DNA of 64,000 nt, taken from Gigaspora rosea (taxonomy: Eukaryota; Glomeromycota; Glomeromycetes; Diversisporales; Gigasporaceae). Under the pieces are notes generated by a model. It searched no databases, was not told the DNA's origin, and worked only from the letters and a program-made list of their open reading frames with translations. This document shows positions 48,055 through 58,158 of this stretch, in pieces. The number at the start of each line of letters is the position of its first letter. The stretch's first letter is position 1. Position numbers and translations under genes: made by a program. The stretch covers positions 93,946 through 157,945 of the forward strand of contig QKWP01000248.1 in NCBI GenBank assembly GCA_003550325.1, in the 5' to 3' direction.

Positions 48055-48122
48055 TTACCCAGTTACACACACGGGTTCATACCTTCGGGGCACGGAATAT
48101 GAACCTGTGTGTAACTAGGTTA
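48055..48122. repeat. Hairpin with about 25-bp stem
   Basis: TACCCAGTTACACACACGGG followed by TTCATA, a GC-rich loop (CCTTCGGGGCACGG), then TATGAACCTGTGTGTAACTA. It could be part of a MITE (weaker pairing extends outward to about 48000-48150) or a structured RNA. Confidence 0.55.
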
Positions 48123-48309
48123 TTCATTACTATAACTATAATTACATCACAGGTAACTTTAATGGTTTATTTCGCTTCACGGAGTATAGTTTACGACTTC
48201 AGGGATAAAGATCTTGTGATTTGTGATCTTAAAGGAATGTACCGTATATTTTTTTACGGTGTATAATTAATTACGGTGGACATGTAACGAAAGGGCTGAA
48301 TCCGTTTTG

Positions 48310-48385
48310 CATATACGTACGTACTCATATACGTACGTACGTACTGTACATACCAGATACATACATACGTACTGTACAGTATCAT
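48310..48385. repeat. GTAC/CGTACGTA tract
   Basis: Clustered TACGTACGTAC and GTACTGTACAG words, self-complementary. Smaller tracts are at 13838-13856 and 43568-43600. Confidence 0.6.
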
Positions 48386-49392
48386 GAAATCTTTTGATAT
48401 TTTCGTGTCGAATTTTTATTAATCATATGGTTTATACAGCTAACTCGGCTTAAATTCACCCGGGGCTAAAGTGACGCAGTTTTGATTGTCTACGATCACT
48501 CATGTGATAAGTACAACTATAATGATCAAATTATATGCATTGCAATTTTGCCAAAAAAACTTTTAACGTTAAACGTAAATCTAGCGCTAATATTTAATTT
48601 TCCTATATTAAAAAATTACTCGTTCAAAAATTAAAGTTTAAAATAAAGTTTTATTTATTTATTATATATATATATATGATATATATATATATATGTTGTA
48701 TATATGTTGTAATATTAAATTTTGTTATTTGCTTTAAAAAGTTTATTATTCATAATATAATCATCTATAACAATCTTATAACATAGTGTATACTCATATA
48801 CAGTATATCGATACGTATCTCAAACAACAACTTACAATTTGCTATACTAACTTGAAATTTAATACTTTACAGAAACATGTATTTTTTTTGCTAAATATAA
48901 TTACTATATACTGATACTGTATAACAGTTATACAACTACTGTAATATATAATAAAAATATTATGATAATACTGTAACATATAACAATCATATATATAACA
49001 AAAAATATAAAAAACCTATTTTGGTAATTATCTTAAAAAGTCTGGTGAAATATAGTAAAAACATACTGAAACAGGTTATATATAGAAACCCTAAGTATAG
49101 GTTGTTTCAATTTAATTATACCTGATACATTATAAATTACATTATCTTTATTTTTATTATAATTATATTTTACTGTATAATATAATAATTATATATATCA
49201 GATATATAGTAATAACCATATAATTATTATATATTAATCAGAAAGTTATATATACTATAAAATTAACAAAATATTTTTTTTATAGATTTTGCTAGTACAT
49301 TAGTAACAACACTGATTAGCAATGATCGACACCAATTTACGACCAAATTGTTATAAAATTTAGTCCATTCGCGTCTTTTCTATTGTACCAAG
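48386..49392. other. Upstream region of the CENP-L-like gene
   Basis: AT-rich, with a TATATATATA tract at 48664-48706. It should contain the promoter. No motif can be assigned. Confidence 0.35.
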
Positions 49393-50937
49393 ATGCCAAG
49401 AAATCTCGGAAAAAGAAATAGATCTCCTGAACTATCTCCTGAACTATCTACTGAATTGTCTGATAGTTTCCGAGATAGTTCAGTAGATAGTTTAGAAGAT
49501 AGTTCAGGAGATGAATTCGTATATAGATTGGATGCTGGTAAGAATTTATTATTTCAAAAATATATCTTAATAAACGACGCGTATATTAATGTTTTTCATA
49601 TTATCAGACATTTTAATAAACAAGTCGTTTACATTATATCGTTGCACGCCACTTTATAAGTTTGACCTTTCTAACTTGCTTCAATACGCGAAAGAAATTA
49701 AAAAGTTTTTTGAAGGTCAAGTGACTGGAATTCTTCCTTTTGATAGTAAATTAGATGAACATGAAAATATTAATATGTTGAAAGAATTGAAAGAAAGAAA
49801 AGTGACGGATGTAGTTATTTCAAGAATTAATGTACCAAACTGGAATGGTAGGTATATTTGAGTCTTTAAGGATGATCGATGATCCAAATTCACGACCTCT
49901 GATCAAAATATTTCATTGTTAAATAAAATTAATACATTATTTCATTTCTAGATTCAAATAATTTACCAATAGGAATAGAGATAAAATTCAGATTTAAAAG
50001 TATATAATTATTTATTAATCTAAAATCAGATTTCTTGATTAAAATACTAAATTTATATGGATTAAAAAGAATCTTCAACAGAACAAAAGTTTCACATCAT
50101 GCTATTTCCAAGCATTAGTCATGGTGATGATACAAAGAACGGTCGTATGTTATCAATCATTTTAAGATAATTATCAGTAATGACAGTATTACATATATAA
50201 TTAAAACCGATTTAAACTTAATTTCAGTCTCGTTCAGTCATTATCCTCTCATTCTTATTAAAGCTCCACAACGAATCACAACCATTTTTGTCGAATGGTT
50301 TCAAAGACAATTTGATTGTAGAATTTGTCGTTATTATTTAGAATCCTCCAATCTAAAGAACATTATTGAAGAATGGACAAATCTTGTTTTTAATCAAGGA
50401 AAATTTTAATTATTATAATTATATTATAATTATATTATAATTATCGTTTGTTGGTCTTTTTTTTTGTTAATAATTTCAATACAAATTATACAGATTTACC
50501 CAGTTCTCCATCTGTATCAAGACAAACTGAACTTACGTACTCGATTCCAAACATTTCTGAAATAAAAAATATCACGTTAAGGATATCATTTGAAGATACA
50601 AAACGTCTTTATAACAGGTATTATACTTTTATCAAATATTATCTTGTTTACGAATTTTTTTCTAAATATAATTTTATTATTGGAAGCATAATTCAAAAAG
50701 ATGCTGAACGTAAGTATTCTCATTAAGTTCATTAAGTATTAGGACAAATAATTACTGTAATACATTTAATCGATTCTTTTAATCTATATAAATTAAGAAA
50801 CATCAAACATAATGGAAGGCATTGAGAACCATTTTTTCCATTGTTTACGTATCAAGTTTACATCTTTAATTCTTTCCAAAATCTCAACTAATGTGGGCCA
50901 CGTTACGTGTGATGGAAAATTGAAGGTAACCAAGTAA
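49393..50937 (+). CDS. CENP-L-like inner kinetochore protein
   Basis: Model: join(49393..49537, 49608..49847, 49952..49999, 50070..50141, 50228..50398, 50494..50617, 50687..50709, 50798..50937), about 320 aa. CENP-L, the relative of yeast Iml3, pairs with CENP-N in the CCAN complex. The order of blocks matches the family: Ser/Glu-rich N-terminus, KSFTLYRCTPLYKF, FSHYPLILIKAPQR, VEWFQRQFDCRICRYYL (the family's WFQ.TFDC block), a SPSVSRQTELTYSIPN block, and a C-terminal NHFFHCLRIKF...VTCDGKLK block. Length is close to vertebrate CENP-L (about 340). All introns are GT-AG in phase except the fifth: exon 5 must end at 50398 (CAAG) for the next exon to be in frame, but the following bases are GA, not GT. 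That could be a noncanonical site, a point mutation or a base error. The last exon could alternatively splice at 50926. Confidence 0.75.
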
Positions 50938-51186
50938 TCTTTTAAATTTTCAGACATGACTTTTAATATATTACTCATCTACTCATCAAGATATTTTATA
51001 AATTTTATTAGCTATTTAAAGTTTATAGTTCTCATTTGACCGCATCCTTTTTAGAAAAGTTGGTGATTGCTGCGCAATAATTAGGTTTTATATTTTCTTT
51101 AAACTTTATTCAAACTTTGTTCAAATACGAAAATATTAGATCAATATTTTTCAAAGTTTGTTTGTATGAAAACTAATCTAGTAACT

Positions 51187-52616
51187 TTATGTCGTTTTCC
51201 TTATAAGTTCAGGTCCTGAAAACCATGGAATTATCATACTAGTAGTCTTCTGATATTCTTTATACATTGGATATTTTTTCCTCGAAATACTCTCGGTAAA
51301 AATAGTGGATGAATACATTAAAATTGTCAAATTCAAAACACCAATTATAGACCAATTGAGGATCAATTCATTACCACCGGCAGCAATTGAAAAAATATAG
51401 AATATCCACCAAAGACCAATTTCACAAAAATAATTTGGATGCCTTATCAAATATTTGAATAAATTAAAATAGAATTTATTACGTGAAGAATTTCAATTTC
51501 TGTTAATAATAGGCTAATACATACCTTGAATAACGAAATAGTCCATTACATAAAAAACCTATTGAATAATTACTCTCAGATATTATAGGTATTGTTTTAG
51601 AACTACTGGCGGCAATCATTTTTCGTTTTTCTATTTGAAAATTCCATTGCTGCTCGTCAGCTATAAATTCTCCAATCCAAAATCCTAAAAATAATACACA
51701 GCACACCAAATCTAAAATATTCAAAGGTGCACTATCACCAGTAGACCAGACTACATAGGCCGGTGCTGATAAAAACATCAACAAAATGTTTTGATAAAAT
51801 GAAATAAAAATAATGTTAAATATTTCAAATGCTATCCAATGCATTTTCTTTTGAATTATCGGCCATCTAAAATACGCGTTAAATAAAGTAAATTTTTAAA
51901 ATGAGTGATGCGTTATGAATATTCACGTGCTTTATTTGTTGACTTACGATTAAACCACTTTACAACGTTAGACACATACCTGTAGTCCTCACCGTTCCAA
52001 TTGTAACCACCTTTACGCATAAAGTTGTAAGAAAGACGCACACCCCACATTGTTGCTAAAATGCCCATTATAATACCACGCGCATTTAGGAATCTAAGAT
52101 TACATGCAGATAAATCTTTAAAACAGTCGTAAAGAACAAAATGCCAAGTATAAATCACCGGTAAGATAGTCCAAAGCCTATCAACCTAAATAATTATTTA
52201 GAAAAATAACGAGTTCATAAAATTCATCAAAGAGAATTATTATTTTTTCTTCATGATTAAGGCCATACAAAAATAATTTCTTGGTTTTCATGTCATAAAA
52301 TTTATACCGTATTTAAAACTTAAGAAATTTTTTTTTTTTTTAAAAAAAAAAAAAAACCTCTCAGGTATTATAAAAACCAAAAAATTATTTCACTATGGCC
52401 TTATTGTTGCGGTCATACCTGTGAATAATTTCGTGTAATCACACTTAGTAACCAAACAAGTAAAGTTATAAACAAACTGCCCATTACTGCCGTGAATAAA
52501 GGGTCACTACAGGCATAAAAATTGCGCGTCAGCAACAATATGTTGCTCCAAGTTTCATTTTTAAAGTCAACTTCCCATTCACAATTTGTAATATTATAAA
52601 ATTTAAGTAGTGACAT
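51187..52616 (-). CDS. DUF1295/steroid 5-alpha-reductase-like membrane protein
   Basis: Model: complement(join(51187..51442, 51525..51866, 51980..52185, 52419..52616)), 333 aa, four exons, all GT-AG with phases kept. Diagnostic blocks in order are SQVDRLWTILPVIYTWHF spanning the first junction, MWGVRLSYNFMRKGGY, EDYRWPIIQKK spanning the second, FWIGEFIADEQQWNFQ, and FRYSRHPNYFCEIGLWW spanning the third, then SRKKYPMYKEYQKTTSMII near the C-terminus. These are characteristic of the DUF1295 group, polytopic ER-type proteins of the 5-alpha-reductase/sterol reductase fold that bind NADPH near the C-terminus. Substrate cannot be told from sequence. About six hydrophobic segments are visible. It is convergent with the CENP-L-like gene, 249 bp apart. 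Intron 1 consists largely of a MITE (52260-52401). Confidence 0.9.
52260..52401. mobile_element. MITE within intron 1 of the DUF1295 gene
   Basis: Starts AGGCCATACAAAAATAAT and ends TTATTTCACTATGGCCT, with TA on both sides (52258-52259, 52402-52403). It contains a long T run then A run that pair. It makes up 142 of the 234 intron bases. It belongs to the 36491 and 53019 family. Confidence 0.75.
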
Positions 52617-53018
52617 GATACAAACTGAATCGAAATACGCGCGATATACATCTTAACTGTCTTACGCAGATCACGGGGTAAATTGAATGAATATAATGCA
52701 GTAATGGGCCAATTTAGGAAACCACATTCACGAAACATAAGTACTTTTTTTATTTTTATATTCAAAATGAGATAACAAATTTGAAAAGAATGCGGCCCTT
52801 AAAGTTGGCTTTTCGGTTTATTCTTTATATGTAACATTCGTTTAATATTTTTACTTTTATAACAACACCAAGCATACCTAAAGTTATAATTCAAGATGCC
52901 AGTTTTGATTTTAAGCAAAACTTGTCAGGCTTAGAAACTGTATGATTATGATGAAATATTAAAAGTTAAATTAGAATTATTATTAACAAGATAATTTTTT
53001 AAAATCAAAGTAAGGTTA

Positions 53019-53226
53019 GGCCACATTAAGTTAATTTTTTTGGTTCTCATAACTCGGCTGGGTCATATTTTGGAAATTTTTTGAAAAAATTTTTTTATAT
53101 GGTTTAATAGTCGGGTAAAATTTTTTTAAAAATTTTATAAAATTTTATATATAAAATTTTTAAGGCGGGCGGGTCATTTTTTTTGTCTCATGTTATAAGA
53201 ACCAAAAAATTAACTTTATATGACCT
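53019..53226. mobile_element. MITE, TIR GGCCACATTAAGTTAA
   Basis: Left GGCCACATTAAGTTAATTTT, right AATTAACTTTATATGACCT, with TA flanks at 53017-53018 and 53227-53228. GGTTCTCATAACTCGGC inside is shared with 36491-36851. It lies about 400 bp upstream of the DUF1295 start. Confidence 0.7.
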
Positions 53227-53229
53227 TAA

Positions 53230-53840
53230 AGACAGTTTATTAAAAATTCAATGGGTCAGTTTAGTTACTACCAGAGTTATTTCCATGTGGACTTATTGTA
53301 TTAGAAGATATTGGGTTAGTGCAAGTTATAAAACAATTGGGACTAAAATTAGTACTAAAATATAGTTAAAAAAAAATTATTTTTTTTTCAAAGTGCCCAT
53401 TTTGAGGCCTAAGATTTTATTTGGTTTATTTTATAAATTATACATGAATAAAAATACAAATAGTTACATACACACTTTTGATGTCTAATTTAAGTGGTCT
53501 GCTCTAAGGTAGTGAGTGTTGTGCATTTTGACTGTCTATAGCCTTTTTTGATCTTGTTTACATCCAAAATATTCAAATGTCCAAGATTGTCCAAAGCTTG
53601 TCCAGGCTTTAATAATTAACAAATTTGTATAATTGGATTTTATAAATTACTGTAAATTACTATGTAAAATACCAGGTGGTTATAAACTAAAAATAGAAAA
53701 ACAGGTTTATACAGGTTTTTTTCACAAACAGCCAATAAAATTGCAATAAACTTGAAATAGACCTGGTATAAATCAAGAAAGGTACAATTAAAGGGGATAT
53801 TTTTCATGATTATTTACGGTATATATGGATAAAAATACAA
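53230..53840. other. No gene; holds the empty-site duplicate of 53812-54140
   Basis: 53430-53512 (GAATAAAAATACAAATAG... GTGTCTAATTTAAGTGGTCT-like) matches the flanks of the MITE at 53850-54091 without the MITE. No coding sequence is supported. Confidence 0.5.
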
Positions 53841-53849
53841 CTAGTCCAC

Positions 53850-54091
53850 TAGGGTTCCTCAAATTCAAATCAAATCAAATATTGGATCAATTTGAATTTG
53901 ATCAAATCAAATTGACCATAATTTGAATTTGATTTGATTCAAATATTTGAATTTGAATTTATATTTGTCAAATCAAATCAAATTTGGCCATATTTGAATT
54001 TGATCAAATCAAATATAGTCAAATTTAAATTTGAATTTGATTAAATATTTGATTCAAATATTTGAAGATCAAATCAAATTGCGGAACCCTA
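53850..54091. mobile_element. hAT MITE of TTTGATTT words, TSD TAGTCCAC
   Basis: Starts TAGGGTTCCTC and ends GCGGAACCCTA. TAGTCCAC lies on both sides (53842-53849, 54092-54099). The 242-bp interior is AAATTTGAATTTGATC words in both orientations. Sister of 38971-39181. Confidence 0.9.
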
Positions 54092-54144
54092 TAGTCCACA
54101 TACTTTTGGTGTCTAATTTAAATGGTCTGCCCTAAATAGTACTC

Positions 54145-54690
54145 TAGGCCTCTGTATGGGCTAGGTAGTAGTAATACTCTATCCCTACCCATTTATTAAT
54201 GGGCTTAATTTCCAAGCCCTTACCCTTACCCTAGGGCCCCAAAATTGATATCCTATCTGGCCCTTAAAGCCTGCAGATACCTATGGGTACCCACAGGCTT
54301 AATAAAAAAATAAATAAAAAAAATTATTAAGCCTGTTTAATGCATAATTTGCTATATACTATAAATACATATTGTATAAAATGTAAAAAAAAACTTAAAA
54401 AAAAAAAAGTTTTTTATACTATTTTATTTGATGTTTCTACCCTATTTGATGTTTCCACTTTATTCACCATTTTCACTTTATTCAATATTTCCACTTTATT
54501 TGATAATGATATTTACGAATTTTTGAAGTTATTAAAAAAAAACTATTTTCACTATTTTTCCACATTTATTACAATTTCAAAATTGATCAAAATATTTAAT
54601 AACCAAACTAAATATACACATAGAAATAAAATTAAAGAAAAATTAAAGAGCCAATCTATTCATATTGTGTATATAGGATTATTATAAAAA
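54145..54690 (+). repeat. GGGTAC dispersed repeat, copy D
   Basis: Begins TAGGCCTCTGTATGGGC, contains CCCTTACCCTTACCCTAGG and CTATGGGTACCC, an AT middle, and an 18-bp minisatellite (54425-54512, units like ATTTGATGTTTCCACTTT). It is an inverted relative of 30422-30930. The long open frame through the minisatellite is not a gene. Confidence 0.65.
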
Positions 54691-54760
54691 AAAGATTATC
54701 GATCAATATAAGTTTTAATTGGCAGATAGTTATGTACATATAAAGTAATTATGGGTATTG

Positions 54761-56571
54761 TAGTGGATATGGGTATTGTGGCTAGGGTTCGAGGTACAGG
54801 GGCATGGGCATGCCTTGGAGGCATGCCTATAGGCATGCCGCTTGGCCATTAGGCATGCCTAGTCATGTGATATATATATTATATTTGATTGGTCAGCATG
54901 TTAGAAGTAATATCACTAAAATAACAGGTATAAAGTCATGCTGATTTTATTTTTATTATTCTTCTATTCTTGTTTCTATTTTTAGTTATTTATTTTTAAT
55001 CAAATATGTATATTTAGTAAAATTAATATAGTTGATATAATCTCCAAATTCCAATTTGATATATTTAATCGAATATATCTGATATATCAAATATATCAAA
55101 TATATTGAATATATTAAATATATCAAATATATCAAATATGTTTGAAATATCAAATCTGATAACTTGTTAGAGCAAATAGAGAGTAGAATTAGAAAAAGTA
55201 TAAATACGATATCTTTTGTCTTCATGAGAAAGGAAGTCTGAAAAGCAAGAACTCATTGGAGTTTAAAGCTTTAGAGTTCAATGTTGCAAAGTAATAATCT
55301 TCAGAATTAAAGTAGAAGTGCTATCGTTAGTAATTCCCCCAATAGATAATTAAATAAACTGTTATTATTATAGACCAATAACCTCCCGATAAGTCCAAAT
55401 CCTGTGTCCTCATATTATAGCCTCGTGATATAATCTAGAGCTCTTTCGATCCTAGTAACTCAGGCCAAGTCTACCCATGCTAGAATGTTCAGAAATCGGT
55501 TTTTTAAGCCATTAAATTACTACTTTTGTCCTGTCTTTTTTTATAATCTGCTTAACCAATTAAAATTTAAAGATATGACTAACCGATAGATAATTTAATA
55601 TAAAATAATAACTTTACTACTTACTATACTTAGACATTTATAAATAATAATAATTCTGCTTTTTCTGCTTATTCAGTTTTTTTTAACAGAATCAGCAAAA
55701 TTTGTACATATTTGTACAAATTCTGTGCAGGCAAAAAACTGGACACTCTAATCCACGTCTCTGTCTTTGTCTGTATAACATGAATAACCCTATTATGAAA
55801 TTCTAATGCAAACTATACAATATTATATGTCGTTGTAAGGATTTTTTACAATAATTTATGACAAATTTTTTATTATAAACGGATCCAACAGAGTGCCTTC
55901 AAATTTACAGATCATGTGAGAAAAATACTACTGTCATATGCCATAAATTTATAAATACAACAATGATAGTAGTATTACTCATGTCCTGGTGGATTTAAAA
56001 TTTTTTACTGTAAACTATAATAGAAAACAATAATTATAGTGCAAACTAAAAAAAAAATAATAAATAAAATAGGTGGTGCGAAGCACCGCCTATAGTATTT
56101 TTATATAAAAAGGGCATACCTATAGGCATGAGGGGCATGCCACAATTTAGGGCATGCCTTTTAAGGCATGCCTGATTTTTTACCTGTGCCTCGAATCCTA
56201 ATTGTGGTGGATCTGCTATAACTTGTGACCCATTAACCCAAACTAAACGATTTTTGTGCCATTCGAATTATCTCATCGAGACGATTTGAATGGTACAAAA
56301 ATCGTTTGATTTCGATCACTGGGTCATAAGATATTGGTGTTTGAATGTTTAAATCAAATTTTTTAAAAAAAAACCAATATATTATATTTAGATACTATTC
56401 TAATGCCAATATCTTGTGACCCATTGATCAAAATCAAATGATTTTTGTGCTATTCGAATCGTCTCAATAAGATGATTCAAAAGGTATAAAAATCATTTAA
56501 ATTGGATTAGTATTGGACCAATAGGTCACAAGTTATTGCAAATTCCGCCACAATACCCATATCTACCACTA
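54761..56571. mobile_element. Outer TIR element hosting a hAT insertion
   Basis: Left TAGTGGATATGGGTATTGTG, right CACAATACCCATATCTACCA ending CTA at 56571. Once the inner hAT element is removed the body (56209-56545) is two palindromic units with CATTCGAATTATCTCATCG and TTTTTGTGCCATTCG words. It is related to the GTCTC fold-back family at 24190-24790. Confidence 0.6.
54783..56200. mobile_element. Non-autonomous hAT element, TIR TAGGGTTCGAGG
   Basis: Begins TAGGGTTCGAGGTACAGG and ends CCTGTGCCTCGAATCCTA. Flanks are ATTGTGGC (54775-54782) and ATTGTGGT (56201-56208). Subterminal GGCATGCC words repeat at both ends. The 1.4-kb interior holds AATATATCAAAT tandem words (55050-55145) and no transposase. 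Confidence 0.8.
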
Positions 56572-56575
56572 GTAA

Positions 56576-56710
56576 TGTAACCCGGGTTGGAGTCGCCCAG
56601 GTCACTCACGGGTGGGCAGGTGACCCAGGTCGAGTTGTAGCAACCCGGGTGGAATGGGTGGGTCAATCCGATGGGTCAATCTGCAGGTTGACCCGTTGGA
56701 TTCGAGGTAG
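56576..56710. repeat. GGGTGACCC word cluster, left of the hAT relic
   Basis: TGTAACCCGGGTTGGAGTCG then GGTGACCCAGG, GCAACCCGGGTGG and GGGTCAATC words. The mirrored end is at 61000-61047. It may be the left end of the element carrying the hAT transposase, though no 8-bp duplication could be matched. Confidence 0.5.
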
Positions 56711-58150
56711 CAGAATGAGCTTAATTTTGATTTGTTAATCACCAGATATATCGTCATATACACCCTGCATATATTATCTGACTTTAAATGAGTTGTCTAA
56801 TATAAAAATGAAACCTTTAATTTACCTTTATACACTAAAACAGACAATAATCTAGATTCAAGAAAAAAAATAAAAATTTTTGTTCCATGTTATGCAAACC
56901 TAAAAATTACCTTACGTGGCCTTATATGTAAACATGAGCTTATTAATCACAAAAAATTAAAAAATAAATTATGCAAATGAAAAATTAACTTTGCATGGTA
57001 TATACTATTATATACTATTGTGTTGTTGTTTCTTTTTATTTATCCCATTTAGAGTGTTTTTCATTCAAATCCTTATGCATTTGAAATTATTAATAGTACA
57101 CTTCTTTGTTTTGATTAGATTATACGTATGCAAATAATAAGTTTATTTAACTTGAAAGGCAATTAAAATAATAATAGCATGTTAGAGCAGTAACTTATAT
57201 AGCTGATTAAATCGTTTGTCAGATATTATTTTATATCACGTAATTATTTGTTGTCTCTATTCTATCTAATATATTAACGCAGATTTTATAGATTATTCGA
57301 CAATATAAATGGGTCACGTTAATAGATATAGGTAGAAAAGTTAGTGCTCGTACCCAGATAACTTTTTTATCTGAAAGGTTGTAACCTTTAACAAAATATA
57401 AATAAATCAAAATGAATAAAAATGGCTCGTCTAAATATTAAATGCTAACTTTTTCATACTTTAAAAGAATAGTTCTAATATTCATATATATTTAACAATG
57501 TAATTAATTCTCTGCGTAGAACACATGTTTTTTGGCAACGGCAGGAATCTGGTCTGGTATCATGTCTAGAAAATAATTACTAAATTTTTTTTAAACAAAC
57601 ATAAATTTATCTTTTTCGACATAAAAAACTTGCATTCCCAAGTTATTCCTATTTTGTTTAAGCATGAGAAGTTCTGTTATGCCAATTCAAAAAAATAATG
57701 ACGAAATAATAAAAGAATAATTCTTTATATATATTAATGAAAAAAATCAATGTAATTATTAATAAGTAATTATTATCAGTAATTTATTACATTGCTGTGC
57801 ATTTTACAATCATTGAAAATCGAGAAAGAACACATGTTCATTCAGAATTAAATACAGAAATGATGTGAAACAATAAGTAATTATTATTATACTTACAAAA
57901 AACTAAAAGCCAGTATAAGTTTAAAGTGTTAATTAATTTATATCGCCTATTAAATAAATATAATAAACAAACGAAATATTAAAATCATGTTCTTATTTAA
58001 AATACATTAAGTTTTACACCGAGTGATGCTAGTATATATGCAATTAAAATTTTTATTATAATTGTATTATATCTTAAATTAACCGGATACTTCAATAATT
58101 TATCTGTTTGTAGGTTTTATAATTTGGGTATCCAGATATTCTAACAGTTA
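56711..58150. other. No gene seen
   Basis: AT-rich. 57342-57390 resembles the left end of the 13716 element (GTGCTCGTACCCAGATAAC). The rest is unassigned. Confidence 0.35.
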
Positions 58151-58158
58151 ACCGGTTA

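Noticed and set aside
48012..48266. An 84-codon plus-strand frame
   Set aside because: It spans the hairpin at 48055-48122, and no splice or family support exists.
50793..50978. A 61-codon minus-strand frame with protein-like composition opposite the last CENP-L exon
   Set aside because: The plus strand gives the CENP-L C-terminal block with matching splice phases. The minus frame is its complement.
52529..52765. Upstream extension of the DUF1295 gene in another frame
   Set aside because: The frame of exon 1 (start at 52616) splices correctly to the conserved VDRLW block, while this frame does not.
52895..52935. A possible short first exon ATGCCAGTTTTG on the plus strand
   Set aside because: It stops after 12 codons with no convincing donor.
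54340..54687. A 115-codon frame with FDVSTLF repeats
   Set aside because: It is the translation of an 18-bp minisatellite inside a dispersed repeat.
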